This document shows positions 38,128-48,156 of a stretch of 64,000 bases of DNA, piece by piece. Origin of the DNA: Aureivirga sp. CE67 (GTDB lineage Bacteria > Bacteroidota > Bacteroidia > Flavobacteriales > Flavobacteriaceae); the NCBI RefSeq assembly GCF_015767245.1, contig NZ_JADOTV010000002.1, forward strand, positions 62,001 to 126,000. Reading direction: 5' to 3'. Made by a program: the position numbers and the translations under genes. Under the pieces are notes generated by a model, which was not told where the DNA came from, made no database searches, and saw only the letters and a list, made by a program, of their open reading frames with translations. The stretch's first letter is position 1. Each line of letters opens with the position of its first letter.

Positions 38128-38568
38128 TTATTCTTTTAGATACGATTTAATCTTCACAATATGCTCTTTTTTATAGCCTTCGTATCCCCAAATTAATTCT
38201 TTTCCTTTGTATAATTGAAAAATTGGATAAAAGTCATTTGGAAAAACACTGCCATCTTTTGGGTTTATGAAAAGATATTTGTCCAAATATCGTTGATGAT
38301 ATCTTTTTATAGTCATTGGGTTTCCAAATTCGGCAACAACAATATTTAATTTCGGAGATTTATCAAAAATTAAAAGGTCTTTCATCGCTTGATTACAATA
38401 ACCACAACCAACTCCAGCAGTCATTATTAGTGTAAATTCTTTTTCTTCCTTAAAGTATTCTTTAGTATTTAAAACTTCGACAGAAGAGTAATCTGGAATG
38501 TATTCAATAGTTCTACAAGATTGTAAACTGAAAGTGAAAATAGCGATGTACAATAATCTTTTTAACAT
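38128..38568 (-). CDS. Thioredoxin-like lipoprotein with CGYC motif
   Basis: The 146-residue protein has a lipoprotein signal ending SLQSC (Cys18), then a thioredoxin fold with the redox motif C55-G-Y-C58 after FTLIMTAGVG. A later PIFQLYKGKELIWGYEGY segment could supply the cis-Pro loop (FYPIF) and final strands. CGYC resembles the motif of DsbC/DsbG-type or glutaredoxin-like proteins; a periplasmic thiol-disulfide role is likely. It is separated from the upstream nuclease gene by a terminator, so it probably has its own promoter. Its 221-bp downstream gap to the serine hydrolase gene shows nothing recognisable. Confidence 0.8.
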   Translation of the reverse strand: MLKRLLYIAIFTFSLQSCRTIEYIPDYSSVEVLNTKEYFKEEKEFTLIMTAGVGCGYCNQAMKDLLIFDKSPKLNIVVAEFGNPMTIKRYHQRYLDKYLFINPKDGSVFPNDFYPIFQLYKGKELIWGYEGYKKEHIVKIKSYLKE

Positions 38569-38576
38569 AAAACAAA

Positions 38577-38618
38577 AAACCTATTAAAACGTAAAAGTAT
38601 ACTTATTTTAATAGGTTT
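38577..38618 (-). terminator. Terminator after the EEP nuclease gene
   Basis: A perfect 13-bp stem (38577-38589 with 38606-38618) has a 16-nt loop. The A tract on its left is the T tract for minus-strand transcripts. Confidence 0.8.
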
Positions 38619-38641
38619 AATAATATTTTGTTTAAAAAAGA

Positions 38642-39718
38642 TTAATCATCGTCGTCATTATCTCCTCCCATTTCTCGAATTAAATAAATATAAACAGGAT
38701 AATGATCACTATATCCACCTGTATATTGGTTATTCGAATAACTTCGGAAAGGATAACCTTTATATCTTCCTTTTGAATTTGTTAGATAACTTGGGTTAAA
38801 AATATGTGCTTCATAGAACTTATAATCATCATAATCTTTATCATCTGTTAATAATTCTCCAGAAATAATTATTTGATCAAAAAGATTGATATTATCTCTA
38901 TAACCTAAAGAGCTCATTCCTGATTCAAACATATTATAAAAAGGATTGTAAAGTTCTTCATCCTCCACATTTTTAGACCTTTTAGCATCCAAAATATCTT
39001 TGATACTTTTATTTGTAGGATCATCGTTAAAATCTCCCATAATCATAATTTTCGCATCATCATCTTCTTCAAGAATCTCATCTACAATTTTTTTGGTTAA
39101 TGCTGCAGCTTTTTCTCTTAAAGGACTACTTCTTTTTTCTCCACCTCTTCGAGATGGCCAGTGATTAACAATCACATAAACTAATTCGTCATCTAAATAT
39201 CCTTTTACCATCAATTGATCTCTGGTGTAAATTCTTCTACCATTATCACTCCAGAGTTTTAACTCATAACTTTTATAGTCTACTGGAGAGAAATATTTTT
39301 TTTGATAAAGTAGCGCAACATCTACACCTCTTTTATCTGGAGAATCAAAATGAATTATTCCGTAATTTTTTTTCTTTATTCTTTCATTATTTACTAAATC
39401 TTGTAAAACACCTTCTGTTTCTAATTCCGAAACTCCCAAGATTACTGGTCCATTTTTATCTTTATCCGTTCCGATTTCAGAAATTACTTGTGCCAGATTA
39501 TCTATTTTATCCCAATATACTTTTGATGTATATTGATCTTTTCCGGTTGGAGTTCTATCATCGTCATAAGTATCAGGATTGTTAATGGTATCAAATAGAT
39601 TTTCCAAATTATAAAAAGCTACTGTTCTTATAGAATATTTTTTTCCTGATTTTTGACCAAAAACTTGTATAGATACAAAGCTTAAAACTACACAAATGAA
39701 TAGGATTTTATTTTTCAT
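38642..39718 (-). CDS. Secreted endonuclease/exonuclease/phosphatase (EEP) family protein
   Basis: The 358-residue exported enzyme has a signal peptide (1-21, ending QVFGQ) and the complete EEP catalytic set in order: VAFYNLENLFD near 34-44, GVSELE with catalytic Glu near 94-99, VNHWPSRRGG near 182-191, IIMGDFNDDPTN near 225-236 and GGYSDHYPVYIY near 336-347. EEP enzymes cleave phosphodiesters; export favours extracellular or periplasmic DNA/RNA or a phospho-lipid as substrate. It is divergent from a TonB receptor and DUF5689 lipoprotein, a grouping that suggests nucleic-acid scavenging. The C-terminus is Asp-rich (DNDDDD). Confidence 0.9.
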   Translation of the reverse strand: MKNKILFICVVLSFVSIQVFGQKSGKKYSIRTVAFYNLENLFDTINNPDTYDDDRTPTGKDQYTSKVYWDKIDNLAQVISEIGTDKDKNGPVILGVSELETEGVLQDLVNNERIKKKNYGIIHFDSPDKRGVDVALLYQKKYFSPVDYKSYELKLWSDNGRRIYTRDQLMVKGYLDDELVYVIVNHWPSRRGGEKRSSPLREKAAALTKKIVDEILEEDDDAKIMIMGDFNDDPTNKSIKDILDAKRSKNVEDEELYNPFYNMFESGMSSLGYRDNINLFDQIIISGELLTDDKDYDDYKFYEAHIFNPSYLTNSKGRYKGYPFRSYSNNQYTGGYSDHYPVYIYLIREMGGDNDDDD

Positions 39719-39817
39719 TTTTCATTGTTTTAAATGTGTTTTAAAATTATAGATATTTTTTCAATTTTATTTTAAAAAACAATTAAAATTATCTTTTTTT
39801 AAATTTATAACAGCTTG

Positions 39818-39848
39818 TTGTTCAATTAATTATTTAAACGTACCTTTA
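39818..39848 (+). promoter_or_regulatory. Candidate promoter of the receptor-DUF5689 operon
   Basis: TTG at 39818-39820, 20 bp, then TACCTTTA at 39841-39848 matches the -33/-7 pattern with one mismatch, 55 bp before the receptor start. Confidence 0.45.
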
Positions 39849-39903
39849 ATTAGCAGTTCTATGAACTCAAGTTTAAATTTTAATTCATGTAACGTAAAAA
39901 AAG

Positions 39904-42663
39904 ATGAAAATCAAGTTTATTACATTCAGTATCTTTTTTTGTTTCATGGTATCTTTTATGCACGCCCAATCTGTAATAAGGGGTGTAATAGTAGATAATG
40001 AAACAGACTTACCATTAAAAGATGTACAGCTATCCGTTAAAGGATTTACAAAAATTTACACAACAAACGAACAAGGTGTTTTTGAAATTGACAATTTGCC
40101 AATTGGAAATCACATGTTAATTATTAATTATGAAGATTATCTGAATCAAAATATTCCCTTTGCAATAAAGGCAGATAATGAAGAGCTAGATTTTGGAATT
40201 ATCGTTTTAGAAAGAAATTTTGAAGATGATAATGATTTAAGTGTAATTACACTTACAGAAGACGATTTAGATGAAAATGGAAGTGGAGGAACGGAAAATA
40301 TTTCTGGTTTGTTACAATCATCAAGAGATGCTTTTTTACAGGCAGCAGCTTTTAATATTGGACAAGCAAGATTCCGTGTAAGAGGTTATGATTCCAATCA
40401 AGGAACGATTTTGATTAACGGAATTTCGATGAATAAACTTTATGATGGACGTCCACAATGGAATAACTGGGGAGGTTTGAATGATGTTTTTAGAAATCAA
40501 ACTTATATCAATGGATTACAACCTTCCAGTCAAATTTTCGGAGGAGTCCTTGGAGTTTCAAGTTTTGATACTCGTGCCTCATCGTATAGAAAGCAAACAA
40601 AAGTTTCGTATTCTTCTTCAAACAGTAACTATACAGGAAGGGTGATGGCTTCCTATTCTTCAGGTTTACAAAGTAATGGATGGGCTTATGCCGTTTTAGG
40701 TTCAGGACGATTTGCTAATGAAGGGTATTTCGAAGGTTCTTATTACGATGCCTGGAGTGGTTTTATTGCAATTGAAAAGAAAATATCAGATAAACATAGC
40801 TTAAACCTAACAGCTTTTATAGCGCAAAATAAAAGAGGGAAATCTTCTCCAAATACTCAAGAAGTTTATGATTTAAAAGGATATAAATACAATTCTTACT
40901 GGGGAAAACAAGCAGGGGATGATAGAAATTCTAGATATAGAGATATTAATGAACCAACATTTATCTTAAGTCATTATTGGAACTTATCAGATAAGGCTTC
41001 TTTAAATACAAATGTTGCTTATCAATTTGGGCACATAGCAAATAGTCGTTTAGGATTTTTTAATGCACCAAATCCAGATCCAACATATTATAAAAAACTA
41101 CCAAGTTATTTCCTAAGAGACGAGTCAAATCCTGATTATGCAAATGCATATTTAGCATATGAGAATTTTAGAGACTACGGACAAGTTACCTGGGAAGATT
41201 ATTATGACATCAATATGAATAGATATGATGTAAATGGTAATAGATTAGAAAATTCACTTTATTATCAATATGAAGATAGAGTGGAAGATAATCTATTTTC
41301 AGCTTCTTCTATTCTAAATGCAAGTTTAACTAATGATATCATTTTAGATGCAGGAGTTTATTATAAAAATCTAACATCGAACAATTTTGCTAAAATGGTA
41401 GACCTTTTAGGAGGTTCTTATTTTATTGATTTAGATCCTTTTGCAGATCCAGGTAAAATGCAAAATAACTTAAATGATCCTAATAGAAAAGTTTATACGG
41501 ATGATGAATTTTTATACAGTTATGATATAAATGCTTCGACTTTAAATACTTTTGCGCAACTACAATTTCAATATAGCAAAATAGACTTTAATGTTTCAGG
41601 TTCTTACACTAATACTTCTTACCAAAGAGATGGTAATTATAGAAATGGAACCTTTGCAGATAATTCTTTTGGAAAAGGAGAAAGACAAACTTTTAATGAT
41701 TTTGGTGTAAAAGCTGGAGCTACTTATAAAATTACAGGAAGACATTTAATTCTTGGAAATATTGGGTATATCACGCAAGCCCCAAGTATCAGAAATACTT
41801 TTGCAAATGCGAGAGTTAATAATACAATTATTCCAAATATTGATAGTGAAAAAATCGCTACAGGAGATATTAGTTACTATTATAGAGCTCCAAAATTTAA
41901 AGGAAGAATCACAGGTTATTATACTAAATATCAAGATGGAATAGAAACTTCTTTCTTCTTTGCTCAAGGTTTAAGAGGAGATGATTCTGATTTCGTATCT
42001 GAAATGCTTACAGGTGTTGACAGACGTCATATGGGGATGGAATTATCTTTAGAATACGATGTAACTTCTACTATTAAGCTTAAAGGAGCTGTAGCAATGG
42101 GTGAATATATCTATGATAATAATCCTAATTTATATTTACAATCTTCGAGTGCGGAACCTTTAATTAGCTATGGTCAAACTTATATTAAGGATTATAAATT
42201 AAGTAATGGACCACAAAATGCTTATTCTTTAGGTTTTGAATATAGAGATCCAGATTATTGGTGGGTAGGTGCAAATGCAAATATTGTTTCAAATAATTAT
42301 TTAGACATAGCACCAGTTTTAAGAACTGAAAACTTCTTTTTAGATTCAGAAGGACTTCCATTTAACGATATCGATGAAAATTTAGCAAAAGAACTTTTAA
42401 GACAAGAAAAATTTGATTCTGCTTTCTTAGTAAACCTTCAAGGAGGGAAATCTTGGAAAGTAAATCAATATTATATCGGATTTTTTGCAAGTGTAAATAA
42501 TGTTTTAGGAGAACTGTATAAGTCAGGAGGATTTGAGCAATCAAGAAATGCAAACTACCAAAGATTAAAAGAAGACAAAGGTAGGCAAACTCCGCTTTTC
42601 GGCCCTAAATACTGGTATGGTTACGATACAACCTATTTTTTAAATGTTTATGTAAGACTATAA
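39904..42663 (+). CDS. TonB-dependent receptor with CarboxypepD-reg-like domain
   Basis: The 919-residue outer-membrane protein has a signal peptide (1-22, ending FMHAQ), a beta-sandwich N-terminal domain (about 24-98, IRGVIVDNETDLPLKDVQLSV), a plug (about 110-225, with FRVRGYDSNQGTILINGISM) and a long barrel ending FLNVYVRL. The layout recalls SusC-like receptors, but the partner gene encodes a DUF5689 lipoprotein instead of SusD. It is followed after 10 bp by that lipoprotein gene and is divergent from a secreted EEP nuclease. This combination is consistent with import of nucleic-acid fragments or another phosphorus-rich polymer; the substrate is inferred from neighbours only. Confidence 0.9.
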   Translation: MKIKFITFSIFFCFMVSFMHAQSVIRGVIVDNETDLPLKDVQLSVKGFTKIYTTNEQGVFEIDNLPIGNHMLIINYEDYLNQNIPFAIKADNEELDFGIIVLERNFEDDNDLSVITLTEDDLDENGSGGTENISGLLQSSRDAFLQAAAFNIGQARFRVRGYDSNQGTILINGISMNKLYDGRPQWNNWGGLNDVFRNQTYINGLQPSSQIFGGVLGVSSFDTRASSYRKQTKVSYSSSNSNYTGRVMASYSSGLQSNGWAYAVLGSGRFANEGYFEGSYYDAWSGFIAIEKKISDKHSLNLTAFIAQNKRGKSSPNTQEVYDLKGYKYNSYWGKQAGDDRNSRYRDINEPTFILSHYWNLSDKASLNTNVAYQFGHIANSRLGFFNAPNPDPTYYKKLPSYFLRDESNPDYANAYLAYENFRDYGQVTWEDYYDINMNRYDVNGNRLENSLYYQYEDRVEDNLFSASSILNASLTNDIILDAGVYYKNLTSNNFAKMVDLLGGSYFIDLDPFADPGKMQNNLNDPNRKVYTDDEFLYSYDINASTLNTFAQLQFQYSKIDFNVSGSYTNTSYQRDGNYRNGTFADNSFGKGERQTFNDFGVKAGATYKITGRHLILGNIGYITQAPSIRNTFANARVNNTIIPNIDSEKIATGDISYYYRAPKFKGRITGYYTKYQDGIETSFFFAQGLRGDDSDFVSEMLTGVDRRHMGMELSLEYDVTSTIKLKGAVAMGEYIYDNNPNLYLQSSSAEPLISYGQTYIKDYKLSNGPQNAYSLGFEYRDPDYWWVGANANIVSNNYLDIAPVLRTENFFLDSEGLPFNDIDENLAKELLRQEKFDSAFLVNLQGGKSWKVNQYYIGFFASVNNVLGELYKSGGFEQSRNANYQRLKEDKGRQTPLFGPKYWYGYDTTYFLNVYVRL

Positions 42664-42673
42664 CTAAGAAATC

Positions 42674-44002
42674 ATGAAAAAATTATTTTTATTATTAAGT
42701 ATAGGATGTTTATTAGCTGTTTTCCAAACATCTTGTGTAAATGACGATGATTATTCAATTCCAAACATCGTAGATCCAAGTATTGATATTAAACCAAATA
42801 TTACGCTTGATGGAGTAAAACAAATGTATACAGGTTCTCTGATTGAATTTGGTGCAGATTCAGATTTAATTTTCGAAGCTTATGTAGTTTCAAGTGATGA
42901 AACAGGAAATATATATAAAGTAATGTATTTACAAGATGATCCTACAGATCCAACACAAGGTATTGCTATCAGTATAGATGCTACAAATACTTATGTGAAA
43001 TACAATGTAGGAAGAAAAGTATATGTGAAGTTGGCAGGATTATATATGAATGCTTTGAACGGGGTTTTAACTATTGGAGGTTTAAATGGATCAAATGTTG
43101 GAAGAATTTCTGAATTTACTTACGAAGATCATTTAGTCAGAACTCCAGAAACAATGATGGTTACGCCAAAATTGATTACAAGTGCTGATTTCTCTCCTGC
43201 AATTCATAGTATGTTAGTAAAGTTAGAAGATTACCAATTAATCGAAACACAATTAGGAGATGCTTATGCAAACTACGATAATACTTTTTCTGTAAATAGA
43301 ACTTTAGTTAGTTGTAGTGGTGGAGAAAATGTTGTGATGAGAAATAGTGGTTTTGCTACTTTCAAGTCACAAACATTCCCAGAGGGAAGAGGTTCTGTTG
43401 TAGCTGTATTTAGTGCTTATAATAGTACAAATCAATTATTCATTAGAAGTACAGAAGATGTTCAATTTGAAGGAACAAGATGTAAAGCTCTTTTTGAAGA
43501 GAATTTCAGTTCTGTAACAGATAACCAAAAAATTGAACTACCAGGTTGGATTAACTTTACACAAGCTGGAACAAGAGACTGGAATGGAGGGGAATTTAAT
43601 GATGATAAATATGCTAAATTCTCACCTTTCGGAGCAAATGAACCAGAAAATATTGGTTGGTTAATTACACCAGCAATTGATTTGAATGAAACTACAGATC
43701 CATTATTAACTTTTGAAAGTGCTACAGCATATCCTGTAGATGGATTCCAACCTCTTGAAATTTTAGTTTCAACGGATTTTGACGGTACAGAAGCAGGAAT
43801 TCCTAATGCAACATGGAATGTGTTAAATGCAACTCTAGCAGGGCCTGGAAATAGTAATTTCGAGGTAGTTCCTTCAGGAGAGGTAAGTTTAGCAAGTAAT
43901 ATTTCTGATCAAGTATATATTGCTTATCGATATACAGGTAATTCTGCTGATAATCAATCTCCTTTAATGCAGATTTATAACATCAAAGTATTTGAAAAAT
44001 AA
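42674..44002 (+). CDS. DUF5689 surface lipoprotein with C-terminal choice-of-anchor-J-like domain
   Basis: The 442-residue lipoprotein has a signal peptide ending VFQTSC (Cys21) followed by VNDDD, which fits surface export. The first half (about 45-270) is a DUF5689-type region with OB-fold-like strands (LIFEAYVVSSDETGNIYK, GIAISIDATNTYVKYNVG). The second half (about 275-440, starting ALFEENFSSVTDNQKIELPGW) matches choice-of-anchor-J/cleaved-adhesin beta-jelly-roll domains. DUF5689 is related to OB-fold modules of secreted nucleases, so binding nucleic acid at the surface and passing it to the receptor encoded 10 bp upstream is plausible. That role is inferred; the domain names are from recall. 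Confidence 0.82.
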   Translation: MKKLFLLLSIGCLLAVFQTSCVNDDDYSIPNIVDPSIDIKPNITLDGVKQMYTGSLIEFGADSDLIFEAYVVSSDETGNIYKVMYLQDDPTDPTQGIAISIDATNTYVKYNVGRKVYVKLAGLYMNALNGVLTIGGLNGSNVGRISEFTYEDHLVRTPETMMVTPKLITSADFSPAIHSMLVKLEDYQLIETQLGDAYANYDNTFSVNRTLVSCSGGENVVMRNSGFATFKSQTFPEGRGSVVAVFSAYNSTNQLFIRSTEDVQFEGTRCKALFEENFSSVTDNQKIELPGWINFTQAGTRDWNGGEFNDDKYAKFSPFGANEPENIGWLITPAIDLNETTDPLLTFESATAYPVDGFQPLEILVSTDFDGTEAGIPNATWNVLNATLAGPGNSNFEVVPSGEVSLASNISDQVYIAYRYTGNSADNQSPLMQIYNIKVFEK

Positions 44003-44026
44003 TAGTTTTTTATATTAAAGTTGAAT

Positions 44027-44057
44027 AAGCTGTTTCTTAATTGAAGCAGCTTTTTTT
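44027..44057 (+). terminator. Terminator after the DUF5689 gene
   Basis: A 10-bp stem (44027-44036 with 44043-44052, one G-T pair) with a 6-nt loop is followed by a T tract. It shows that an in-frame TTG at 44041 is not the start of the next gene. Confidence 0.85.
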
Positions 44058-44100
44058 AATTATTTTTTTATTAAATTTGAATAAAAGAAAAAGTAACATT

Positions 44101-44358
44101 ATGAAAATCAGCACAAAAACTTTAAGGATTCTTCCTGTATTTTTAATTCTTATCTATTCTGCAATTATATCTATTTTTGATTTAAGCTTTAAAGTTGAGA
44201 TGACAATTATTTGGTCATTTATTGCTTTAAGTTTAGTCTCATTAGGGTATTTATATAAAAATGTATTTTCTCAAAAAGAAAAGAAACAAAAACTGATTCA
44301 ACTTTCGTTTGCAATTGTTTCTCTAATTGGAGTTTTACTTTTTCAAGTTTATAGATAA
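44101..44358 (+). CDS. Small three-helix membrane protein of unknown function
   Basis: The 85-residue protein starts at ATG 44101 (MKISTKTLRILP) and has three hydrophobic segments: about 10-25 (VFLILIYSAIISIF), 32-50 (MTIIWSFIALSLVSLGYL) and 66-83 (LSFAIVSLIGVLLFQVY), the last two separated by a basic loop FSQKEKKQK. It is an integral inner-membrane protein that I do not recognise. The frame stays open back to 44041, but that part lies inside a terminator hairpin. It is a single gene between two terminators, convergent with the suf operon. Confidence 0.65.
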   Translation: MKISTKTLRILPVFLILIYSAIISIFDLSFKVEMTIIWSFIALSLVSLGYLYKNVFSQKEKKQKLIQLSFAIVSLIGVLLFQVYR

Positions 44359-44438
44359 TTCTATTATTTAAAGAAAATTTCATTCTATAAATAATAGATT
44401 GAAGACAGATATAACTTTAAATATTAATTTATACCATA

Positions 44439-44474
44439 AAAAAATCCAGACACCTCAAAGTATCTGGATTTTTT
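44439..44474 (-). terminator. Terminator of the suf operon
   Basis: A perfect 12-bp stem (44439-44450 with 44463-44474) lies directly after sufD on the minus strand and can also stop plus-strand transcripts. Confidence 0.88.
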
Positions 44475-44492
44475 AGATAAAATAATATAAAA

Positions 44493-45842
44493 TTATAAAT
44501 CAAATTCTAAATCCACATTTAGTTTCTTAGCAATGATTTGATTTACTTTTTGTTTTAAAGCTGGTATTTTTACATTCTGTAATGCTTCATTTGCGAAAGC
44601 ATACATCAATAAAGCCTTAGCATTTTCTTTTCCAATTCCTCTTTGTTGCATGTAGAACAATGCACTTTCGTCTAATTGTCCAATAGTACAACCGTGAGAA
44701 CATTTTACATCATCAGCAAAAATTTCTAACTGAGGTTTTGCATTAATTGTTGCAGAATCTCCAATTAAGATATTGTTGTTTTGCTGGAATGCATTTGTTT
44801 TTTGAGCTTCTTTATCTACAATTACTTTTCCGTTGAAAACTCCTGTAGCTTTATCGTCAAAAATTCCTTTGTACATTTCGTGACTCTCACAGTTTGGTTG
44901 TTTATGGTGAACCAAAGTATGATTATCTACTAATTGTTTTCCTCCAAGAATCGAAAGTCCATTTAAGTTAGAAGTAATATGCTCACCTTCGTGATAAAAC
45001 TCTAAATTATTTCTAGTTAATTTTCCTCCGAAAGAATAAGTATGCACAGAAGCAATACTATCTTGTTTTTGAGATACAAATGTGCTATCGATTAAAGTAG
45101 CATTTTCTGTATCATTTTGAAGTTTATAGAAATCTACAATTCCTCTTTTGTGAACAAAAATTTCCGTAACACTATTTGTTAAAGTAACGTTTGTCTCACT
45201 TAAATTTTGGTGACGCTCGATGATTTGAACATGAGAATTTTCACCAACAATTACAAGATTTCTTGGTTGTACTAATAATTCTTTTTCAGCTCCAGTAGTG
45301 AAGTTTAAAATCTGAATTGCTTTAGGAACAACTGTGTTTTTTGGAATATTGATAAAAGCTCCTTCTTTAGAAAAAGCAGTATTTAAATTGGCTAAGCTCT
45401 GATCTTCTTTTGCAATTGTATTAAAATAATTGTCAACGATCATTTTGTATTTAGGCTTAGAAAGTGCTGATGACATCACGCAAATATCTAAACCGTCATG
45501 TGTAGCATCAGAAAGAAAAGAGTTGAAAACTCCATCGATAAAAACTAATTTATACGATTCTATTCCGTGTACAAAATATTTTTTTACATCACTCAAATCG
45601 ATGTTTGAAGCTGCAGCTATTGGAAAAATACTATAGTCATGATTTAATACAGAACGTAAGCTTGTATATTTCCACTCTTCATCCTTTTTTGTTGGGAATC
45701 CTTGAGTTTCGAAATTGTTAAGAGCTTTTGTTCTAATATCATGAATACTAGAATCCAAGTCAATGCTTGCATTGTTTTCAAACGCCAAAAATGATGATAC
45801 TAATTTATCTTTTAATTCCATTACATCTAAATTCAAAGCCAT
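44493..45842 (-). CDS. sufD: Fe-S cluster assembly protein SufD
   Basis: The 449-residue cytoplasmic scaffold component pairs with SufB and the ATPase SufC in the SufBC2D complex, where iron and sulfur are built into clusters. Typical stretches are KKDEEWKYTSLRSVL near 37-51, the beta-helix core, and the C-terminal DVKCSHGCTIGQLDESALFYMQQRGI, with the conserved Cys and His at the interface with SufB. Either M1 or M8 could be the start (MALNLDVMEL); the first is kept. It is the last gene of the operon, 63 bp after sufC, and a terminator follows at once. Confidence 0.95.
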   Translation of the reverse strand: MALNLDVMELKDKLVSSFLAFENNASIDLDSSIHDIRTKALNNFETQGFPTKKDEEWKYTSLRSVLNHDYSIFPIAAASNIDLSDVKKYFVHGIESYKLVFIDGVFNSFLSDATHDGLDICVMSSALSKPKYKMIVDNYFNTIAKEDQSLANLNTAFSKEGAFINIPKNTVVPKAIQILNFTTGAEKELLVQPRNLVIVGENSHVQIIERHQNLSETNVTLTNSVTEIFVHKRGIVDFYKLQNDTENATLIDSTFVSQKQDSIASVHTYSFGGKLTRNNLEFYHEGEHITSNLNGLSILGGKQLVDNHTLVHHKQPNCESHEMYKGIFDDKATGVFNGKVIVDKEAQKTNAFQQNNNILIGDSATINAKPQLEIFADDVKCSHGCTIGQLDESALFYMQQRGIGKENAKALLMYAFANEALQNVKIPALKQKVNQIIAKKLNVDLEFDL

Positions 45843-45905
45843 TTTGTTTCCGAGAATTGATTTCCTTTAAAGGTAAATATCAAATCTTTAAAAAACAAAA
45901 AAGCA

Positions 45906-46649
45906 TTAACTATTTTTAATCCAATCGTATCCTTTTTCTTCTAATTCTAGAGCTAATTCTTTTCCTCCAGACTTAACGATTTTTCCATCGTGTAAAACGT
46001 GAACAAAATCAGGAACGATATAATCTAATAATCTTTGGTAGTGCGTAATTACGATTACAGCATTATCCTCAGACTTTAATTTGTTTACTCCATTTGCAAC
46101 AATACGTAATGCATCGATATCTAAACCAGAATCTGTCTCATCTAAGATTGCTAATTTAGGCTCTAACATTGCCATTTGGAAAATCTCGTTTCTTTTCTTC
46201 TCTCCTCCAGAAAATCCTTCGTTTAATGAACGAGATAAGAATTTACGATCAATTTCTAATAATTCTGATTTCTCACGAATCGTCTTTAACAAATCTTTCG
46301 CTGGCATTTCTTCCAACCCTTTTGCTTTTCTCGTTTCGTTGATTGCAGATTTGATGAAGTTTGTAACGGTTACACCTGGAATTTCAACAGGATATTGAAA
46401 TGATAAAAATATACCTTTGTGTGCTCTTTCTTCTGGAGCTAATTCGATGATATCTTCATCATCTAAGATGATTTCTCCTTCTGAAACTTCATAATCTTCT
46501 CTTCCAGCAATAACAGAAGATAAAGTACTTTTCCCAGCACCATTTGGTCCCATGATTGCGTGTACTTCTCCTGGTTTTACTTCTAAGTTAATCCCTTTTA
46601 GGATTTCTTTTTCGTTAATACTTGCGTGTAGATTGTTAATTTTTAACAT
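45906..46649 (-). CDS. sufC: Fe-S cluster assembly ATPase SufC
   Basis: This ABC-type ATPase of 247 residues powers the SufBC2D complex. Motifs are Walker [15 protein letters not shown] near 34-47, a Q-loop in [15 protein letters not shown] near 79-93, signature [15 protein letters not shown] near 150-164, Walker [18 protein letters not shown] and switch His in VITHYQRLL. The signature and the ETDSGLD Walker B are specific for SufC and exclude a transporter ATPase. It lies between sufB (12-bp gap) and sufD (63-bp gap). Confidence 0.97.
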   Translation of the reverse strand: MLKINNLHASINEKEILKGINLEVKPGEVHAIMGPNGAGKSTLSSVIAGREDYEVSEGEIILDDEDIIELAPEERAHKGIFLSFQYPVEIPGVTVTNFIKSAINETRKAKGLEEMPAKDLLKTIREKSELLEIDRKFLSRSLNEGFSGGEKKRNEIFQMAMLEPKLAILDETDSGLDIDALRIVANGVNKLKSEDNAVIVITHYQRLLDYIVPDFVHVLHDGKIVKSGGKELALELEEKGYDWIKNS

Positions 46650-46661
46650 CGTTATATATTT

Positions 46662-48110
46662 TTATCCTACAGATCCTTCTAAACTAATTTCTAATAATTT
46701 TTGTGCTTCTACAGCGAACTCCATTGGAAGTTTATTCAATACTTCTTTACTAAACCCGTTTACAATTAATGCAATCGCTTTTTCCGTATCGATTCCTCTT
46801 TGGTTACAATAGAATAATTGATCTTCACCAATTTTACTTGTAGTTGCCTCGTGCTCGATTTGAGCCGTTTTATTTTTTGCTTCAATATATGGGAAAGTGT
46901 GAGCTCCACATTCATTACCCATTAATAAAGAATCACATTGAGAGAAGTTACGTGCATTTTCAGCTCTTGCTCCAATTTGCACTAATCCTCTATAACTATT
47001 TTGAGATTTTCCAGCAGAAACTCCCTTAGAAATAATCGTACTCTTCGTATTTTTTCCTAAGTGAATCATTTTTGTACCTGTATCTGCTTGTTGGAAATGG
47101 TTTGTTACCGCTATTGAATAAAATTCTCCAACAGAATTATCTCCTTTTAATACACAAGAAGGGTATTTCCAAGTTACAGCTGAACCTGTTTCTACTTGTG
47201 TCCAAGAAATTTTTGCATTTTTCTCACAAAGACCTCTTTTTGTTACAAAGTTGAAAACTCCTCCGTTTCCTTCTGCGTCTCCTGGGAACCAGTTTTGTAC
47301 AGTTGAATATTTGATTTCAGCGTCATCTAAAGCAATTAATTCAACTACAGCAGCGTGTAATTGGTTTTCATCTCTTTGTGGCGCCGTACATCCTTCTAAG
47401 TAACTTACATAACTTCCTTCATCAGCAATTACTAAAGTACGCTCAAATTGTCCTGTTCCTCCTTCGTTAATTCTAAAGTATGTAGAAAGTTCCATTGGAC
47501 ATCTTACACCTTTTGGAATATAACAGAAAGAACCATCTGAGAATACTGCTGAGTTTAAAGCTGCATAGAAGTTATCTGTTTTAGGAACAATTGATCCTAT
47601 ATATTTTTTTACTAATTCTGGGTGATTTTGAATTGCTTCAGAAATAGAACAGAAGATAATACCTTTTTCAGCTAAAGTTTCTTTGAAAGTAGTTGCAACA
47701 GAAACAGAATCCATTACGATATCTACTGCTACTCCAGCTAGTTTCTTTTGCTCATCAATAGAAATCCCAAGCTTTTTGAAAGTTTCTAATAATTCTGGAT
47801 CTACTTCATCCAAACTTTCATATTTGTCTTTTTTCTTAGGCGCAGAATAATAACTTAAATCCTGAAAATTAGGTTTTTCATAAGTTACGTTGGCCCATTC
47901 AGGTTCTTCCATTTCTTGCCAAATGCGGAAAGCTTCTAAACGCCATTCCGTCATCCATTCTGGCTCGTTTTTCTTTTTAGAAATGGCCCTAACGATATCC
48001 TCATTCAGTCCTTTCGGGAAAGTCTCTGATTCGATATCGGTATAAAAACCATACTCATATTCTTTATGTTCTAACTCCTTCTTTAAGTCGTCTTCAGTAA
48101 ACTTATTCAT
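46662..48110 (-). CDS. sufB: Fe-S cluster assembly protein SufB
   Basis: The 482-residue partner of SufD carries the cluster-assembly site of the SufBC2D complex. Conserved parts include [16 protein letters not shown] near 46-61, [15 protein letters not shown] near 206-220, [20 protein letters not shown] near 246-265, and the C-terminal [20 protein letters not shown] with Glu and His used for metal or sulfur handling. Length agrees with family members. It is the second gene of the operon, 46 bp after the A-type carrier gene. Confidence 0.97.
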   Translation of the reverse strand: MNKFTEDDLKKELEHKEYEYGFYTDIESETFPKGLNEDIVRAISKKKNEPEWMTEWRLEAFRIWQEMEEPEWANVTYEKPNFQDLSYYSAPKKKDKYESLDEVDPELLETFKKLGISIDEQKKLAGVAVDIVMDSVSVATTFKETLAEKGIIFCSISEAIQNHPELVKKYIGSIVPKTDNFYAALNSAVFSDGSFCYIPKGVRCPMELSTYFRINEGGTGQFERTLVIADEGSYVSYLEGCTAPQRDENQLHAAVVELIALDDAEIKYSTVQNWFPGDAEGNGGVFNFVTKRGLCEKNAKISWTQVETGSAVTWKYPSCVLKGDNSVGEFYSIAVTNHFQQADTGTKMIHLGKNTKSTIISKGVSAGKSQNSYRGLVQIGARAENARNFSQCDSLLMGNECGAHTFPYIEAKNKTAQIEHEATTSKIGEDQLFYCNQRGIDTEKAIALIVNGFSKEVLNKLPMEFAVEAQKLLEISLEGSVG

Positions 48111-48156
48111 AATGTCGTATAAAAAAGATGCACAAAAGTACTAAATCTTATTTTGT

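Noticed and set aside
44041-44100. Upstream TTG start for the small membrane protein at 44101
   Set aside because: It lies inside the terminator hairpin of the DUF5689 gene.
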